The translations under genes were made by a program, and so were the position numbers. Source: WTGU01 sp965242855 (GTDB lineage: Bacteria; Pseudomonadota; Alphaproteobacteria; UBA828). Taken from it: 64,000 bases of DNA. Positions 8,373-16,137 of the stretch are shown piece after piece. The notes under the pieces are model-generated. The model searched no databases. It was not told the DNA's origin and saw only the letters and a list, made by a program, of their open reading frames with translations. Every line of letters starts with the position of its first letter. The first letter of the stretch is position 1. The stretch is from positions 1,364,001-1,428,000 of the forward strand of contig OZ251509.1 of the NCBI GenBank assembly GCA_965242855.1, read 5' to 3'.

Positions 8373-9371
8373 ATGAGGCGCGTCGGCAGCCGATTCCCGG
8401 AACGTCCGGCGGGTGCGGCGGCGAAGGACCCGGCCATGGACGCCGCCTTGCCGAAGACGCTCGCGGAGCTGATGGCGACGGCGCGCGCCATGGAGCGCGA
8501 AGCGGCGGTGCGATACGAGGCGCTCGCCGAGGAGATGGCGCGTCACGGAAACCGCGAACTCGCCGCGTTGTTCGCCGACCTCGGTGCGGAAGAGCGAGAG
8601 CACGAGGCCCGCATGGGCCGCCGGGCGCGGGACGACGACGCCCGCCTGCCCGCGCCGCTCCGGTGGCGTCCGCCGGAGGCGACGGACCGGGAGGCCGAGG
8701 AGGAGGCCGGCGGGGTCTGGCTCATGACTCCTCATCGCGCGCTGTGCCTGGCGGTGGAAAACGAGGAGCGCGCCTTCGCGTTCTTCTCCCGCATCGCCGC
8801 CGGCATCGAGGATCGGCCGCTTCGGCAAATGGCGGAGTCGCTCGCCAAGGAAGAGCTGGAACACGTCGTTCGCCTGCGGCTCGAGCGGCGCCGCGCGTGG
8901 CGCGCCGAATCCCGGTCGGTGAAGGCGGAAGCCGACGCGGTGCGTTCTCTCGCCGCTCTGCTGCGCAGGGCGCTCGCGATCGAGCGCGAGGCCGCGAGGC
9001 TCTACGACGCTCTCGGGCGGACGGCGGCGCACGCCGGGGAACCGACGGTCGCCGCCTTGTTTCGGGAATTGGCGGAGGAGCAGCGGAGCCGTCTGGCCGG
9101 GATCGGCCGGCGCGCCGAGGCGGCGGGCGCCCGCGCCCCGCCGGCGGCGGAAGCCCCGCCCGGCCCCATCCCGACGGCGCCCCGCGACGCGCTGCATCTC
9201 GCTCTTGCCGGCGCGGAGAGGGGGATGCGCTTCTACGAAGCGGTCGCCGAGCGGGGCGTCGACCAGGACACGATGGAGGAGGCGCAGCGCCTCGCCCTGC
9301 ACGCGCTCGACAGGCTCAAGCGCATTCGCGACCGGATGGAGCCGGCCGGCGAGGCTTCCCGCCCGGCGTGA
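8373..9371 (+). CDS. Ferritin-like/rubrerythrin-type protein with four two-helix repeats
   Basis: A 332-residue, helix-rich protein beside the nos genes. Four related segments can be seen. Segment 1 (about 28-95) has EREAAVRYE then EEREHE. Segment 2 (about 125-190) has ENEERAFAFF then KEELEHV. Segment 3 (about 205-265) has EREAARLYD then AEEQRSR. Segment 4 (about 285-325) is degenerate. Segments 1 and 2 keep the E...ExxH pattern of a ferritin-like diiron four-helix bundle; segments 3 and 4 have lost the histidines. No rubredoxin Cys motif is present. The ATG at 8373 has GGAG just upstream; a second ATG at 8436 is possible. The Fnr-type box sits about 40 nt before the start. The specific role is unknown; oxygen, peroxide or iron handling is an inference. 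Confidence 0.75.
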   Translation: MRRVGSRFPERPAGAAAKDPAMDAALPKTLAELMATARAMEREAAVRYEALAEEMARHGNRELAALFADLGAEEREHEARMGRRARDDDARLPAPLRWRPPEATDREAEEEAGGVWLMTPHRALCLAVENEERAFAFFSRIAAGIEDRPLRQMAESLAKEELEHVVRLRLERRRAWRAESRSVKAEADAVRSLAALLRRALAIEREAARLYDALGRTAAHAGEPTVAALFRELAEEQRSRLAGIGRRAEAAGARAPPAAEAPPGPIPTAPRDALHLALAGAERGMRFYEAVAERGVDQDTMEEAQRLALHALDRLKRIRDRMEPAGEASRPA

Positions 9372-10104
9372 CGCCGGAGCCGCCCCGGCCGCCCTCCGCG
9401 AAGCGCCTCAGCGCGTCGACGTCGGGGACAAGGACTTGACGCTCGCGGGTTTCGAGCCCGACGGCCCGGAGCTTCGCCAGCGCGCGGGACAGGGTCTCGG
9501 GCCGCATCCCGAGTCGCGCCGCGACCAGCGCCTTCTCGGTCGGGAGATCGATCGCGGCCGCCCCGTGTTCCTCGGGGCAGAGTTTCAGCAGGAACGCGCT
9601 CAGCCGCCGCGTCGTGGATTCGACCGTGCGTTGTTCCACCTGTTGCACGAGGCCGCGCAAGTGTCGCGACATGCTGGCGAGCATGTTGACGGCCAGCGCC
9701 GGGTTCCTCCGCAGCCGGCCCGCGAACGAGGCGGCGGGCAAGGAGAGCAGGCGCGCCTCTTCGACGACCTCGGCGCTCACCGGGAACACGCCCTCGGCGA
9801 AACTCGCGGCCTCGGCGAAGGATTCGCCCCGGGTGAAGACGGCGATGACCGTCTCGTGCCCGTCGGGCGTCGCGCGGAACAGCTTCACCCAGCCGTCCAG
9901 CACGACGTAGAAACGATCGGCCGGCTCGCCTTGAAGGAACAGCGTGGCGTGGCGCGCATGGCGGCGAACCGACGCATCGGCCAGGAGCGTGCGCAGGAGC
10001 GCCGGCTCCAGGCTCTTGAAAAGCGGCAGCGCGGCGAGAAGCGCTTCGTCCGCCGCCGTGATCCCCGTGCGCCGCGCTTCACCGCCTGCCGGCGAATCGC
10101 TCAT
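9316..10104 (-). CDS. Crp/Fnr family transcriptional regulator, Dnr/NnrR-like
   Basis: A 262-residue regulator: an N-terminal cyclic-nucleotide-binding-like beta-roll (about residues 20-140, FLQGEPADRFYVVLDGWVKL) and a C-terminal winged helix-turn-helix (about 165-235) with recognition helix RPETLSRALAKLRAVG. The E..SR residues are those that read TTGAN half sites. There is no N-terminal Cys cluster, so it is not an oxygen-sensing Fe-S Fnr; that pattern fits Dnr/NnrR-type nitric oxide regulators, though the ligand is not visible. GGAGGG sits 8 nt before the ATG. Its 3' end overlaps the convergent ferritin-like gene by 56 bp. It likely controls nos through the box at 8324-8337. Confidence 0.88.
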   Translation of the reverse strand: MSDSPAGGEARRTGITAADEALLAALPLFKSLEPALLRTLLADASVRRHARHATLFLQGEPADRFYVVLDGWVKLFRATPDGHETVIAVFTRGESFAEAASFAEGVFPVSAEVVEEARLLSLPAASFAGRLRRNPALAVNMLASMSRHLRGLVQQVEQRTVESTTRRLSAFLLKLCPEEHGAAAIDLPTEKALVAARLGMRPETLSRALAKLRAVGLETRERQVLVPDVDALRRFAEGGRGGSGVTPGGKPRRPAPSGRECA

Positions 10105-10328
10105 GCGCGCCCTCCATTCATCGGCACCCGCGTGTCCTCCCCGAAATATGCCATCGATCGGGCATTCCTCCCGCGTCGTTCTCCGCCGGCCCTTCCTTGC
10201 CGTGCCGGGAAGTGCGACCCTGGATCGCTCCCTCACATGTGACCGGTCGAACATGGCCGTCGAGCGGAACCGCGAACGTCAACGGTGCACACGGCTCCCG
10301 AGCCGGGCACCGGCCGCCGCGGGATGAT

Positions 10329-11009
10329 ATGGGCCTCGTGCTGATCACGGGAGCCGACCGCGGCATCGGGCGGGCGCTCTGCCTCGCCTACCGGGCCCGC
10401 GGCGACCGGGTCGTCGCCGCATGCCTGGACGACTGCGAGGAGTTGCGCGCCCGCGGCATCCGCGTCGAGTCCGGTGTCGACGTGACGTCGGACATGGCGG
10501 TCCGGGGGCTCGCCCGGCGGCTGGCGGACGCTGGAGCGACGATCGACATCCTCGTCAACAACGCCGGAGTGATGGGGTCCGACCGGCTCGGTGCGCTCGA
10601 CTACGCCGACATTCGCAGGCAATTCGAGGTGAACGCCCTGGGGCCGCTTCGCGTGACCGAGGCGTTGCTCGACCGCCTGCGGCCGGGCGCCAGGGTCGCG
10701 TTCGTCACCAGCCGGATCGGTTCGCTCGGCGACAACCTGTCGGGCGGTTCCTACGGCTACCGGATTTCCAAATGCGCCGCCAACATGGTGGCCGTCAATC
10801 TCGCGCACGACCTCGCGAAACGCGGCGTGGCGTCGGTGATCCTGCACCCCGGCATGGTCGCGACGGACATGACCCTCGAGTCCGAACGCGCGGAGGCCAT
10901 GCCGCCGGAGAGCGCCGCGCGGGCGCTGATCGAGCGGATCGACCTGACGACGCCCGAATCCCCGCTCGCGTTCTGGCATGCGCCTGCCCGGACGGTGATT
11001 CCCTGGTGA
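10329..11009 (+). CDS. Short-chain dehydrogenase/reductase (SDR)
   Basis: A 226-residue classical SDR: cofactor motif TGADRGIG at residues 7-14, NNAG near residue 79, catalytic Ser in VTSRIGS and YRISK (Tyr-x-x-x-Lys). It starts directly with MGLVLITGADRGIG, so the ATG at 10329 is clear although the frame is open further upstream. The substrate cannot be told; similar proteins are annotated as C-factor-like SDRs. It converges on the diiron monooxygenase operon (31 bp between the stop codons), so a link to that pathway is possible but not shown. Confidence 0.85.
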   Translation: MGLVLITGADRGIGRALCLAYRARGDRVVAACLDDCEELRARGIRVESGVDVTSDMAVRGLARRLADAGATIDILVNNAGVMGSDRLGALDYADIRRQFEVNALGPLRVTEALLDRLRPGARVAFVTSRIGSLGDNLSGGSYGYRISKCAANMVAVNLAHDLAKRGVASVILHPGMVATDMTLESERAEAMPPESAARALIERIDLTTPESPLAFWHAPARTVIPW

Positions 11010-11040
11010 GCGAGGGGTGCCGCGTGGGCGGCGCGGGCGA

Positions 11041-12030
11041 TCAATCGGCGAGGCCGAGGCCCCGGTGGAAGGCCGTCAGTGCGGCGAACGCCGTCTCCGC
11101 GGCGTCGTCCTGCTCCGGCAGCGCCCCGCAATAGGCGCGGATCGCCCGCTCGGCGAGCGGCGTCCATTTGTCGAGCCAGTCCGCGAGAACGGCCCGGTTG
11201 GTCTCGTTTTCGAGCGCGAACGAGACCAGCGCGGCGCTCCAGCGCCGGGAGCGCTCGCTGTCGCGCAACTGGTTGTCGGCGATCAGGGCGAGGAGCCCGT
11301 CGTCGAAGCGGCGCGCCACCCGCCCGAGCTGCCGGTGCGCCTCGTCGGCGGCCGGTTTCGCCACCAGATTGAGCGCCGTGAAGTGCTCGCCCCAATCGTA
11401 GGTCGCCAGGATCTTTTCCAGGAGCGCGCGGAAGCCCTGCCAAGTGTCGTCCTCCTCCCAGGTCGCACGTTCGCTTTTGCCGAACCCGCGCACCGGGTGG
11501 GCCTTTTGCAGCTCGCGGGTGCGATAGGCGACGCGGGAGAGCCAGCGGAATTCGTCGCCGTCCTGGAACCCCGCGCAGGCGGTGACGGTACTCGCCGGTG
11601 CGATCTGCACCAGATAGGCCGCGCCCATCTGGAGCGCCGTCTGAAGGAAGCGCCGCGGCGTGTAGAACCGTTCGAGCGCCGCGAGCCATTCCGGCGAGAG
11701 CGTCGTGTCGTGGCCGATCTCGTTGTGCTCGTCGAGCAGGCCGTCGACATATTGCTCCTGCTGGTCCTGGAGCCGCGTATAGACGCGATAGATCAGTTCG
11801 TCGGGGTCGCGAAAGCCTTCCCAATCATCGTGCCGGAGCGGGCTCTCGGTGACGTTGCGCTTGTAGAAGGCGTTCATCGGCAGCAGCGGAGCGGGGGAGA
11901 GCTCGTAGGCCTGGTCGGGATGGCGTGTGCGGGTTTGCAGGTTGGTGGTGACGACCTCGTACTCGCTCGGCCGCCGCCTGTTCCCGGCGAGGCCGCTCCA
12001 GGTCTTCATCCCCTTGATTTCGGCCGCCAT
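11041..12030 (-). CDS. tmoE: Soluble diiron monooxygenase hydroxylase beta subunit (TmoE-like)
   Basis: A 329-residue protein of the toluene/phenol monooxygenase beta family. MKTWSGLAGNRRRPSEYEVV at the N-terminus is typical of TmoE/TouE, and the helical body contains the WLAALERFYTPRRFLQTALQMG region. The beta subunit has no metal site; it scaffolds the (alpha-beta-gamma)2 hydroxylase. A GGGAGGG site precedes the ATG. It is the last gene of the eight-gene minus-strand unit and lies 11 bp after the effector gene. No gene for the usual NADH reductase (TmoF) follows; instead the convergent SDR gene ends here. Confidence 0.88.
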   Translation of the reverse strand: MAAEIKGMKTWSGLAGNRRRPSEYEVVTTNLQTRTRHPDQAYELSPAPLLPMNAFYKRNVTESPLRHDDWEGFRDPDELIYRVYTRLQDQQEQYVDGLLDEHNEIGHDTTLSPEWLAALERFYTPRRFLQTALQMGAAYLVQIAPASTVTACAGFQDGDEFRWLSRVAYRTRELQKAHPVRGFGKSERATWEEDDTWQGFRALLEKILATYDWGEHFTALNLVAKPAADEAHRQLGRVARRFDDGLLALIADNQLRDSERSRRWSAALVSFALENETNRAVLADWLDKWTPLAERAIRAYCGALPEQDDAAETAFAALTAFHRGLGLAD

Positions 12031-12041
12031 GGGAGCCCTCC

Positions 12042-12335
12042 CTACCGCGAGACGAACCGGATGCCGTCCGGCTCTGTACGGATGAACCCGGCGAAGCTCG
12101 GCATGTTCGCCTCGACGTCGCCGCGGGTGACCGGACGCCCGAGCATGGCGCCCACCGTTTCGTAGCGGAGCAGGCATTCGCCCTGGACCTTGATCCGCAC
12201 GTAGGAGGCGTGCGGTTCGGTGGTGACCGTGCGCCCCGCGTTGTCCTCGCGGATCGCTTCGAGGACGGCGTCGGCGATCTCGCCGGCGCGCATCACGGGG
12301 CCGACGAGATCGCCGGTATCGCCCTCGTTCGCCAT
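12042..12335 (-). CDS. tmoD: Monooxygenase effector/coupling protein (TmoD/MmoB/DmpM family)
   Basis: A 97-residue effector protein. The body (VGPVMRAGEIADAVLEAIRE, then TTEPHASYVRIKVQGECLLRY and the end GRPVTRGDVEANMPSFAGFI) matches the MmoB/DmpM fold, which docks on the hydroxylase near the diiron site and controls substrate and oxygen access. No cofactor is expected. AGGAAGAG precedes the ATG. It lies between the gamma and beta subunit genes, with the Rieske ferredoxin gene (tmoC) that usually sits in such operons absent. Confidence 0.88.
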   Translation of the reverse strand: MANEGDTGDLVGPVMRAGEIADAVLEAIREDNAGRTVTTEPHASYVRIKVQGECLLRYETVGAMLGRPVTRGDVEANMPSFAGFIRTEPDGIRFVSR

Positions 12336-12352
12336 GCTCTTCCTCCCCCCGC

Positions 12353-12613
12353 TCAGCGGGCGCGGTAGATTTCGACGGCCTCCATCGCGGCGAAGCCGGC
12401 CTTCTCGATGGTGAGGTCGCGGGGGAGGGGGCCGTCGCCGCCCTGTGCCCGGACTTCGAACACGGCGCCCGCCGGCGGCGGTGCGACCAGCACGCCCACC
12501 AGCTGCGCCGACGCCTTGTCGATCAATGCCGCCATGGTGTCGCCGCTGTCGAAGACCTGGACCTTGTAGCCGTAATCGCCCTCGAAGAGGACGGCGAGCG
12601 GTATGTCCGCCAT
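12353..12613 (-). CDS. tmoB: Soluble diiron monooxygenase hydroxylase gamma subunit (TmoB-like)
   Basis: An 86-residue protein with the ubiquitin-like fold signature of TmoB/TouB: MADIPLAVLFEGDYGYKVQV at the start and a conserved LPRDLTIEKAGFAAMEAVEI end. TmoB is the small third subunit of the hydroxylase. It begins 9 bp after the alpha-subunit stop and is followed by the effector gene 17 bp later, an arrangement that supports stoichiometric production with the alpha and beta chains. Confidence 0.88.
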   Translation of the reverse strand: MADIPLAVLFEGDYGYKVQVFDSGDTMAALIDKASAQLVGVLVAPPPAGAVFEVRAQGGDGPLPRDLTIEKAGFAAMEAVEIYRAR

Positions 12614-12622
12614 CGCAGCGGC

Positions 12623-14143
12623 CTACTCGGCGGCGGCGGCGCGCGGCGCGTCGTAGCCGTCGATCCACCGGTAGTCGTAGCCGCAGACGCCCCTTTCCTC
12701 GGGGCTCTGGCCCATGTATTCGTAGAACCCGTCCGGCCCCGGCGGGACGGTGCCGTCCAGCACCCGGTCGATGATGCTGCGGTGCCCCTGATAGCGGGCC
12801 GGTTCGAGCTCGAAGATCCATTTGCAGGGCTCGGAGCAGAAGTGGTAGCGCCGGCCGTCATGGTCGAGGTGGAAGTCGGTGGCGTTCCATGTTCCGCCGT
12901 CCTTCGGTCGGCCCGCGCCGGCGATTCCGGTTACTTCCAGCCCGCACATGTTGCAGATCAGCGGCGGGATCGTCGGCACCGTCCTCTCGAACCGACCGTT
13001 GCGGATGTTGTCGATCACCACGTCCCAGCATCGGCCGTAGGTGTCGTTCCAGCCCGGATATTTCTCCTCCAGCCAGTCGCGCTCGGCGGGCGAGACGCAG
13101 GCGATCGGGCGCCACCATTCCGTCGCGCGATAAATGTAGACGCCGATCTGCTGGGCGTGGTGGAAGGTCTCGATGTCGTGCAGGAAGTAATCCCAGTACC
13201 AGGGCAGGGCGAGGCCGAGCGCCTTGATATTGCGGGCGAATTGGTCGACCACCCATTCGTGCATGAACTCCTTGAGCGAGTGCTCGCGGAATTCCAGCGG
13301 CGTGTAGTAGTCCATCGAGATGCCGCTGAGCGCGGAGAACTGCTTCCAGATGCGCCAGAAGCCGATGTCCACCAGCCGTTGGGCCTCGGCCTTGCGCCCG
13401 TTCTCGATCATGATGCCGATCAGGGGCGTGCCGATCTGCGCATGGCGCGCCTCGTCCGTCTGGATGCTCTGCAACATGGTGGCGAAGCTGTGGTCGCCGG
13501 CCTTCGCCGCGTCCGCCGAGAGCCCGATGAATTGCAGGTTGGTGAAGCCCTGCTCGAAGGCGAAGTTGGTCATGATCGCGGCGCTGATCGCGTCGCGCGT
13601 GTGCTCGATGTCGTCGAGGGCGTGCCGCAGGCTGATGATGATCCAATTCTCGGTCTTGGACGATTTGTGGGCCCAGTCGAACACCCGATCCTGCTTGATG
13701 AACTCGTAGGCGAAGTACATCTGGATCTGGCCGTGGCGAATTTCGTCGAGGGTGCCGAAGGTCGCCATGTTGCGCATCCCCGGGGCGCGGCTGAACCGGG
13801 TCATGCGGGCGAAGGCCGAAGCGGAGTGGAACTCGGCGAAGCCGATAGGGCTGAAATGGAGGGCGAGAAGCGCCTTCCAGTGCGGCGAGGACTTCCTGAA
13901 GAAATCCGCCCGCGCCAGCGCGGATTTCACCGAATAGGCGCCGATGTCCTTGTCGCGCTGGGTCTGGACGTAGTCCCGGTAGGAGACCTTGTAGGGTTCG
14001 TCGAAGGTTTCCCACTGCTCGACCGGGATGCCGTAGGGGTCGCTGAAGGCGGGCGGGAACAACGCCTCCTCGTCGGCGTAGCGGGGCGTCCAGTTGGTGT
14101 CCCGCGTGAAATCGTACCATTCGTGCATGTCGAGAAGCGCCAT
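12623..14143 (-). CDS. tmoA: Soluble diiron monooxygenase hydroxylase alpha subunit (TmoA-like)
   Basis: The 506-residue catalytic subunit. All six iron ligands fall at the same numbers as in toluene 4-monooxygenase: Glu104, Glu134-x-x-His137, Glu197 and Glu231-x-x-His234 (motifs TLDEIRH and TDEARH). The gating threonine Thr201 is also present. Among channel residues Ile100, Phe196 and Phe205 are kept, but Ala103, Ser107 and Leu176 differ from the toluene enzyme as I recall it, so the substrate is probably different. A C-terminal YHS-like domain (CNMCGLEV, then YHFCSEPCKWIFE) is normal for this family. It follows the ABC transporter binding-protein gene and opens the hydroxylase block A-B-D-E. 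Ferredoxin and reductase genes are missing. Confidence 0.93.
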   Translation of the reverse strand: MALLDMHEWYDFTRDTNWTPRYADEEALFPPAFSDPYGIPVEQWETFDEPYKVSYRDYVQTQRDKDIGAYSVKSALARADFFRKSSPHWKALLALHFSPIGFAEFHSASAFARMTRFSRAPGMRNMATFGTLDEIRHGQIQMYFAYEFIKQDRVFDWAHKSSKTENWIIISLRHALDDIEHTRDAISAAIMTNFAFEQGFTNLQFIGLSADAAKAGDHSFATMLQSIQTDEARHAQIGTPLIGIMIENGRKAEAQRLVDIGFWRIWKQFSALSGISMDYYTPLEFREHSLKEFMHEWVVDQFARNIKALGLALPWYWDYFLHDIETFHHAQQIGVYIYRATEWWRPIACVSPAERDWLEEKYPGWNDTYGRCWDVVIDNIRNGRFERTVPTIPPLICNMCGLEVTGIAGAGRPKDGGTWNATDFHLDHDGRRYHFCSEPCKWIFELEPARYQGHRSIIDRVLDGTVPPGPDGFYEYMGQSPEERGVCGYDYRWIDGYDAPRAAAAE

Positions 14144-14164
14144 TCCCTTCGTCCTCCCCGGTCG

Positions 14165-14194
14165 GGCGGGCGGCGCCGGTTGCCGCCGCCCGCC
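14165..14194 (-). other. Strong intercistronic hairpin between the binding-protein and tmoA genes
   Basis: A perfect 11-bp stem (GGCGGGCGGCG paired with CGCCGCCCGCC) around an 8-nt loop fills most of the 60-bp gap between the binding-protein stop and the tmoA start. There is no T-tract, so it is not a standard terminator. It may stabilise one part of the message or set the transporter-to-enzyme ratio. Confidence 0.5.
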
Positions 14195-14203
14195 GCTCCG
14201 ACG

Positions 14204-15262
14204 TCAACCGTCGAGCGCGTCTTTCAGGATCGAGCAGTCAATTCCCTTGTCCGGGTCGACCATTTCGGCCATGAGGCCGAAGGTCACCCACCACTTGTTG
14301 GTGAGGGCCCAGTGATCGACGATCTGGCCGTTGCGCTGGCCGAACGGCGGGGCGCCGGCGGCGACGCCGCAGAACCGCGCCGACTCTTCGAGGCTGTACA
14401 TGTAGAGCGTTCCGTCGTCGGGGTTGTTCTCGCCGCCGAGAATCGACTGCACGTCATCCACCGTGAACTGCATGGCCTCGGCGATGATCCCGTTGCCCTC
14501 CGCCGGGTTCTCGCGCCACCACTCGACCGCCTTGTAGCGCGCCCTGGTCAGCGCCACGAGAACGTCGCGGCGTTCTTCGATGAACGTGTCGGAGACGAAC
14601 ATGGCGTCCGCGATCAACCCTTCCTTGAGCCAGTATTCCTCGCCGGAATGGCTGACCTCGCGCGCGCCGGGAAGCTCGGCGAGCACCTGCCCGCCGTAAG
14701 GGTCCCAAAGCTCGGCGGCGGCGAGGTCGCCCGACATCATCGCGGCGGCGGCGTCGCCGGCGATGAGGTTCACCATCTCCACCTCGTCCCATTTGATGCC
14801 CTGCTGCTCGAGCCAGATCGCCATGTATATCTGCGAGAGGCCGCCTTCCAGGACCGCGACCTTCCTGCCCTTGAGATCGGCCGGCTCCTTGATGTCGGGG
14901 TGGACGATGATGTGGTCGGAGCCGTTGCCGAGATTGGTCAGGCCGAGCAGCTTGACCGGCATGTCCTCGGCCGTCGCGATCGGCCCGAACTCGATCGTGC
15001 TCGTCACCACGTCGAGCTGGCCGCTCGCGAGCAGGCCGAAGCTCTGCACCGGGTCCTCGATGATCGAGATGTCGAGATCGATGTCCGGGGCGAAGCCCTT
15101 CTCCTGGACGATGTGGAGGAAGCCGTAGCCGGGCCAGCTGAAATGCGCGACGCGGACGGTCTCCTTCGCGGCCGCGGCGCCGGCCCCCCCGAGTACGGCG
15201 AAGGTGACGGCGAGCGCCGCCACGGCCGCGCGCGCACGACGGCCCGTTCCCTGTCGAATCAT
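14204..15262 (-). CDS. ABC transporter substrate-binding protein (TauA/NMT1-like)
   Basis: A 352-residue periplasmic binding protein with a Sec signal peptide (residues 1 to about 33, ending AAAAK). The mature protein begins ETVRVAHFSWPGYGF and has the two-lobed NMT1/TauA/SsuA-type pattern: LDVVTSTIEFGPIA, then LKGRKVAVLEGGLSQIYMAI. This family binds taurine, sulfonates, nitrate, pyrimidines, riboflavin precursors and similar small compounds; the ligand is not evident here. The ATG overlaps the ATPase stop (ATGA). Being co-transcribed with a monooxygenase, it likely recognises the compound that the enzyme oxidises. Confidence 0.85.
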   Translation of the reverse strand: MIRQGTGRRARAAVAALAVTFAVLGGAGAAAAKETVRVAHFSWPGYGFLHIVQEKGFAPDIDLDISIIEDPVQSFGLLASGQLDVVTSTIEFGPIATAEDMPVKLLGLTNLGNGSDHIIVHPDIKEPADLKGRKVAVLEGGLSQIYMAIWLEQQGIKWDEVEMVNLIAGDAAAAMMSGDLAAAELWDPYGGQVLAELPGAREVSHSGEEYWLKEGLIADAMFVSDTFIEERRDVLVALTRARYKAVEWWRENPAEGNGIIAEAMQFTVDDVQSILGGENNPDDGTLYMYSLEESARFCGVAAGAPPFGQRNGQIVDHWALTNKWWVTFGLMAEMVDPDKGIDCSILKDALDG

Positions 15263-16134
15263 GTCGATGTCCTCCCCTGGCTCCGCTCCTGGCCGGAGCG
15301 CCCTTCGATCTCTTCGCGCATCATCGCATAGAGGCGCCGCTCCATATCCACATAACCCGGATGAACGAGCAACTCCTCCTTCCGTCGGAAGCGCTGGCCG
15401 TTCTTGAAGTCCATGCCGAGGTCGGCTTTGATTCGTCCGGGTTGGCGAGTATAGAAGATGATCCGGTCGGCGAGATAGATTGCCTCCTGGATATCGTGGG
15501 TCACCACGATCACGGTCTTGTTCTCGCGCTCGATGATCTCGACGATCATCTCCTCCATCTCCCAGGTGACCTGAGCATCGAGGGCCCCGAAGGGCTCGTC
15601 GAGGAGGAGCAGCCGCGGGTTCTGTGCCAGGGTGCGGGCGATGGCCACGCGCTGTTTCATGCCGCCGGAGAGCTCGGCCGGATAGGCGTCGGCGAAGTTC
15701 TCCAGGTGGACGAGAGCCAGGAAATGCGCGGCCCGCTCCCGCCGTTCGGCCTTCGGCAGGCCTTGCAGTCTCATGCCGTATTCGATGTTCGCCCGCGCGG
15801 TGAGCCAGGGGAACGAGGTGTAGGCCTGGAAGACCATCCCGCGTTCCGGTCCGGGCCCGAGGATCGGCCGGCCGAACATGGTCACGGCGCCGCGCGACGG
15901 ATGTTCGAGGCCCGCGATCAGCCGCAGCATGGTCGTCTTGCCGCAGCCGGAGGGGCCGATCATCGCCGTCACCTGGTTCGGACGCAGCGCGAAGGAGACG
16001 TCGTCGAGCGCCACCACGGTACCGCCGAGATAGCTCTTCGTGACCCGGTCCGCCTGTATCGGCGGCGCGTCCGGGGCTTGTGCCGACGCGCTCGCTCGCG
16101 CCCGCGGCGCCGCCCGCCCGCGTCGGAAGACCAT
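15259..16134 (-). CDS. ABC transporter ATP-binding protein (TauB/SsuB-like)
   Basis: A 291-residue ATPase of the nitrate/sulfonate/taurine importer group: Walker A GPSGCGKTTMLRL (about residue 60), Q-loop FQAYTSFPWLT with the group's typical W-L-T, signature LSGGMKQRVAIARTL, Walker B LLLLDEPFGALDAQ and switch His VVTHDIQEA. A low-complexity Ala/Arg N-terminus (about 25 residues) precedes the domain, and a start nearer residue 28 cannot be excluded. It sits 3 bp after the permease stop and overlaps the binding-protein start, so the importer is one translation-coupled block. Confidence 0.88.
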   Translation of the reverse strand: MVFRRGRAAPRARASASAQAPDAPPIQADRVTKSYLGGTVVALDDVSFALRPNQVTAMIGPSGCGKTTMLRLIAGLEHPSRGAVTMFGRPILGPGPERGMVFQAYTSFPWLTARANIEYGMRLQGLPKAERRERAAHFLALVHLENFADAYPAELSGGMKQRVAIARTLAQNPRLLLLDEPFGALDAQVTWEMEEMIVEIIERENKTVIVVTHDIQEAIYLADRIIFYTRQPGRIKADLGMDFKNGQRFRRKEELLVHPGYVDMERRLYAMMREEIEGRSGQERSQGRTST

Positions 16135-16137
16135 GCC

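Noticed and set aside
10141..10170. ATGCC...GGCAT inverted repeat upstream of the regulator gene as an operator
   Set aside because: Arms of only five bases around a partly self-complementary centre are expected by chance at this length; no matching second copy was seen.
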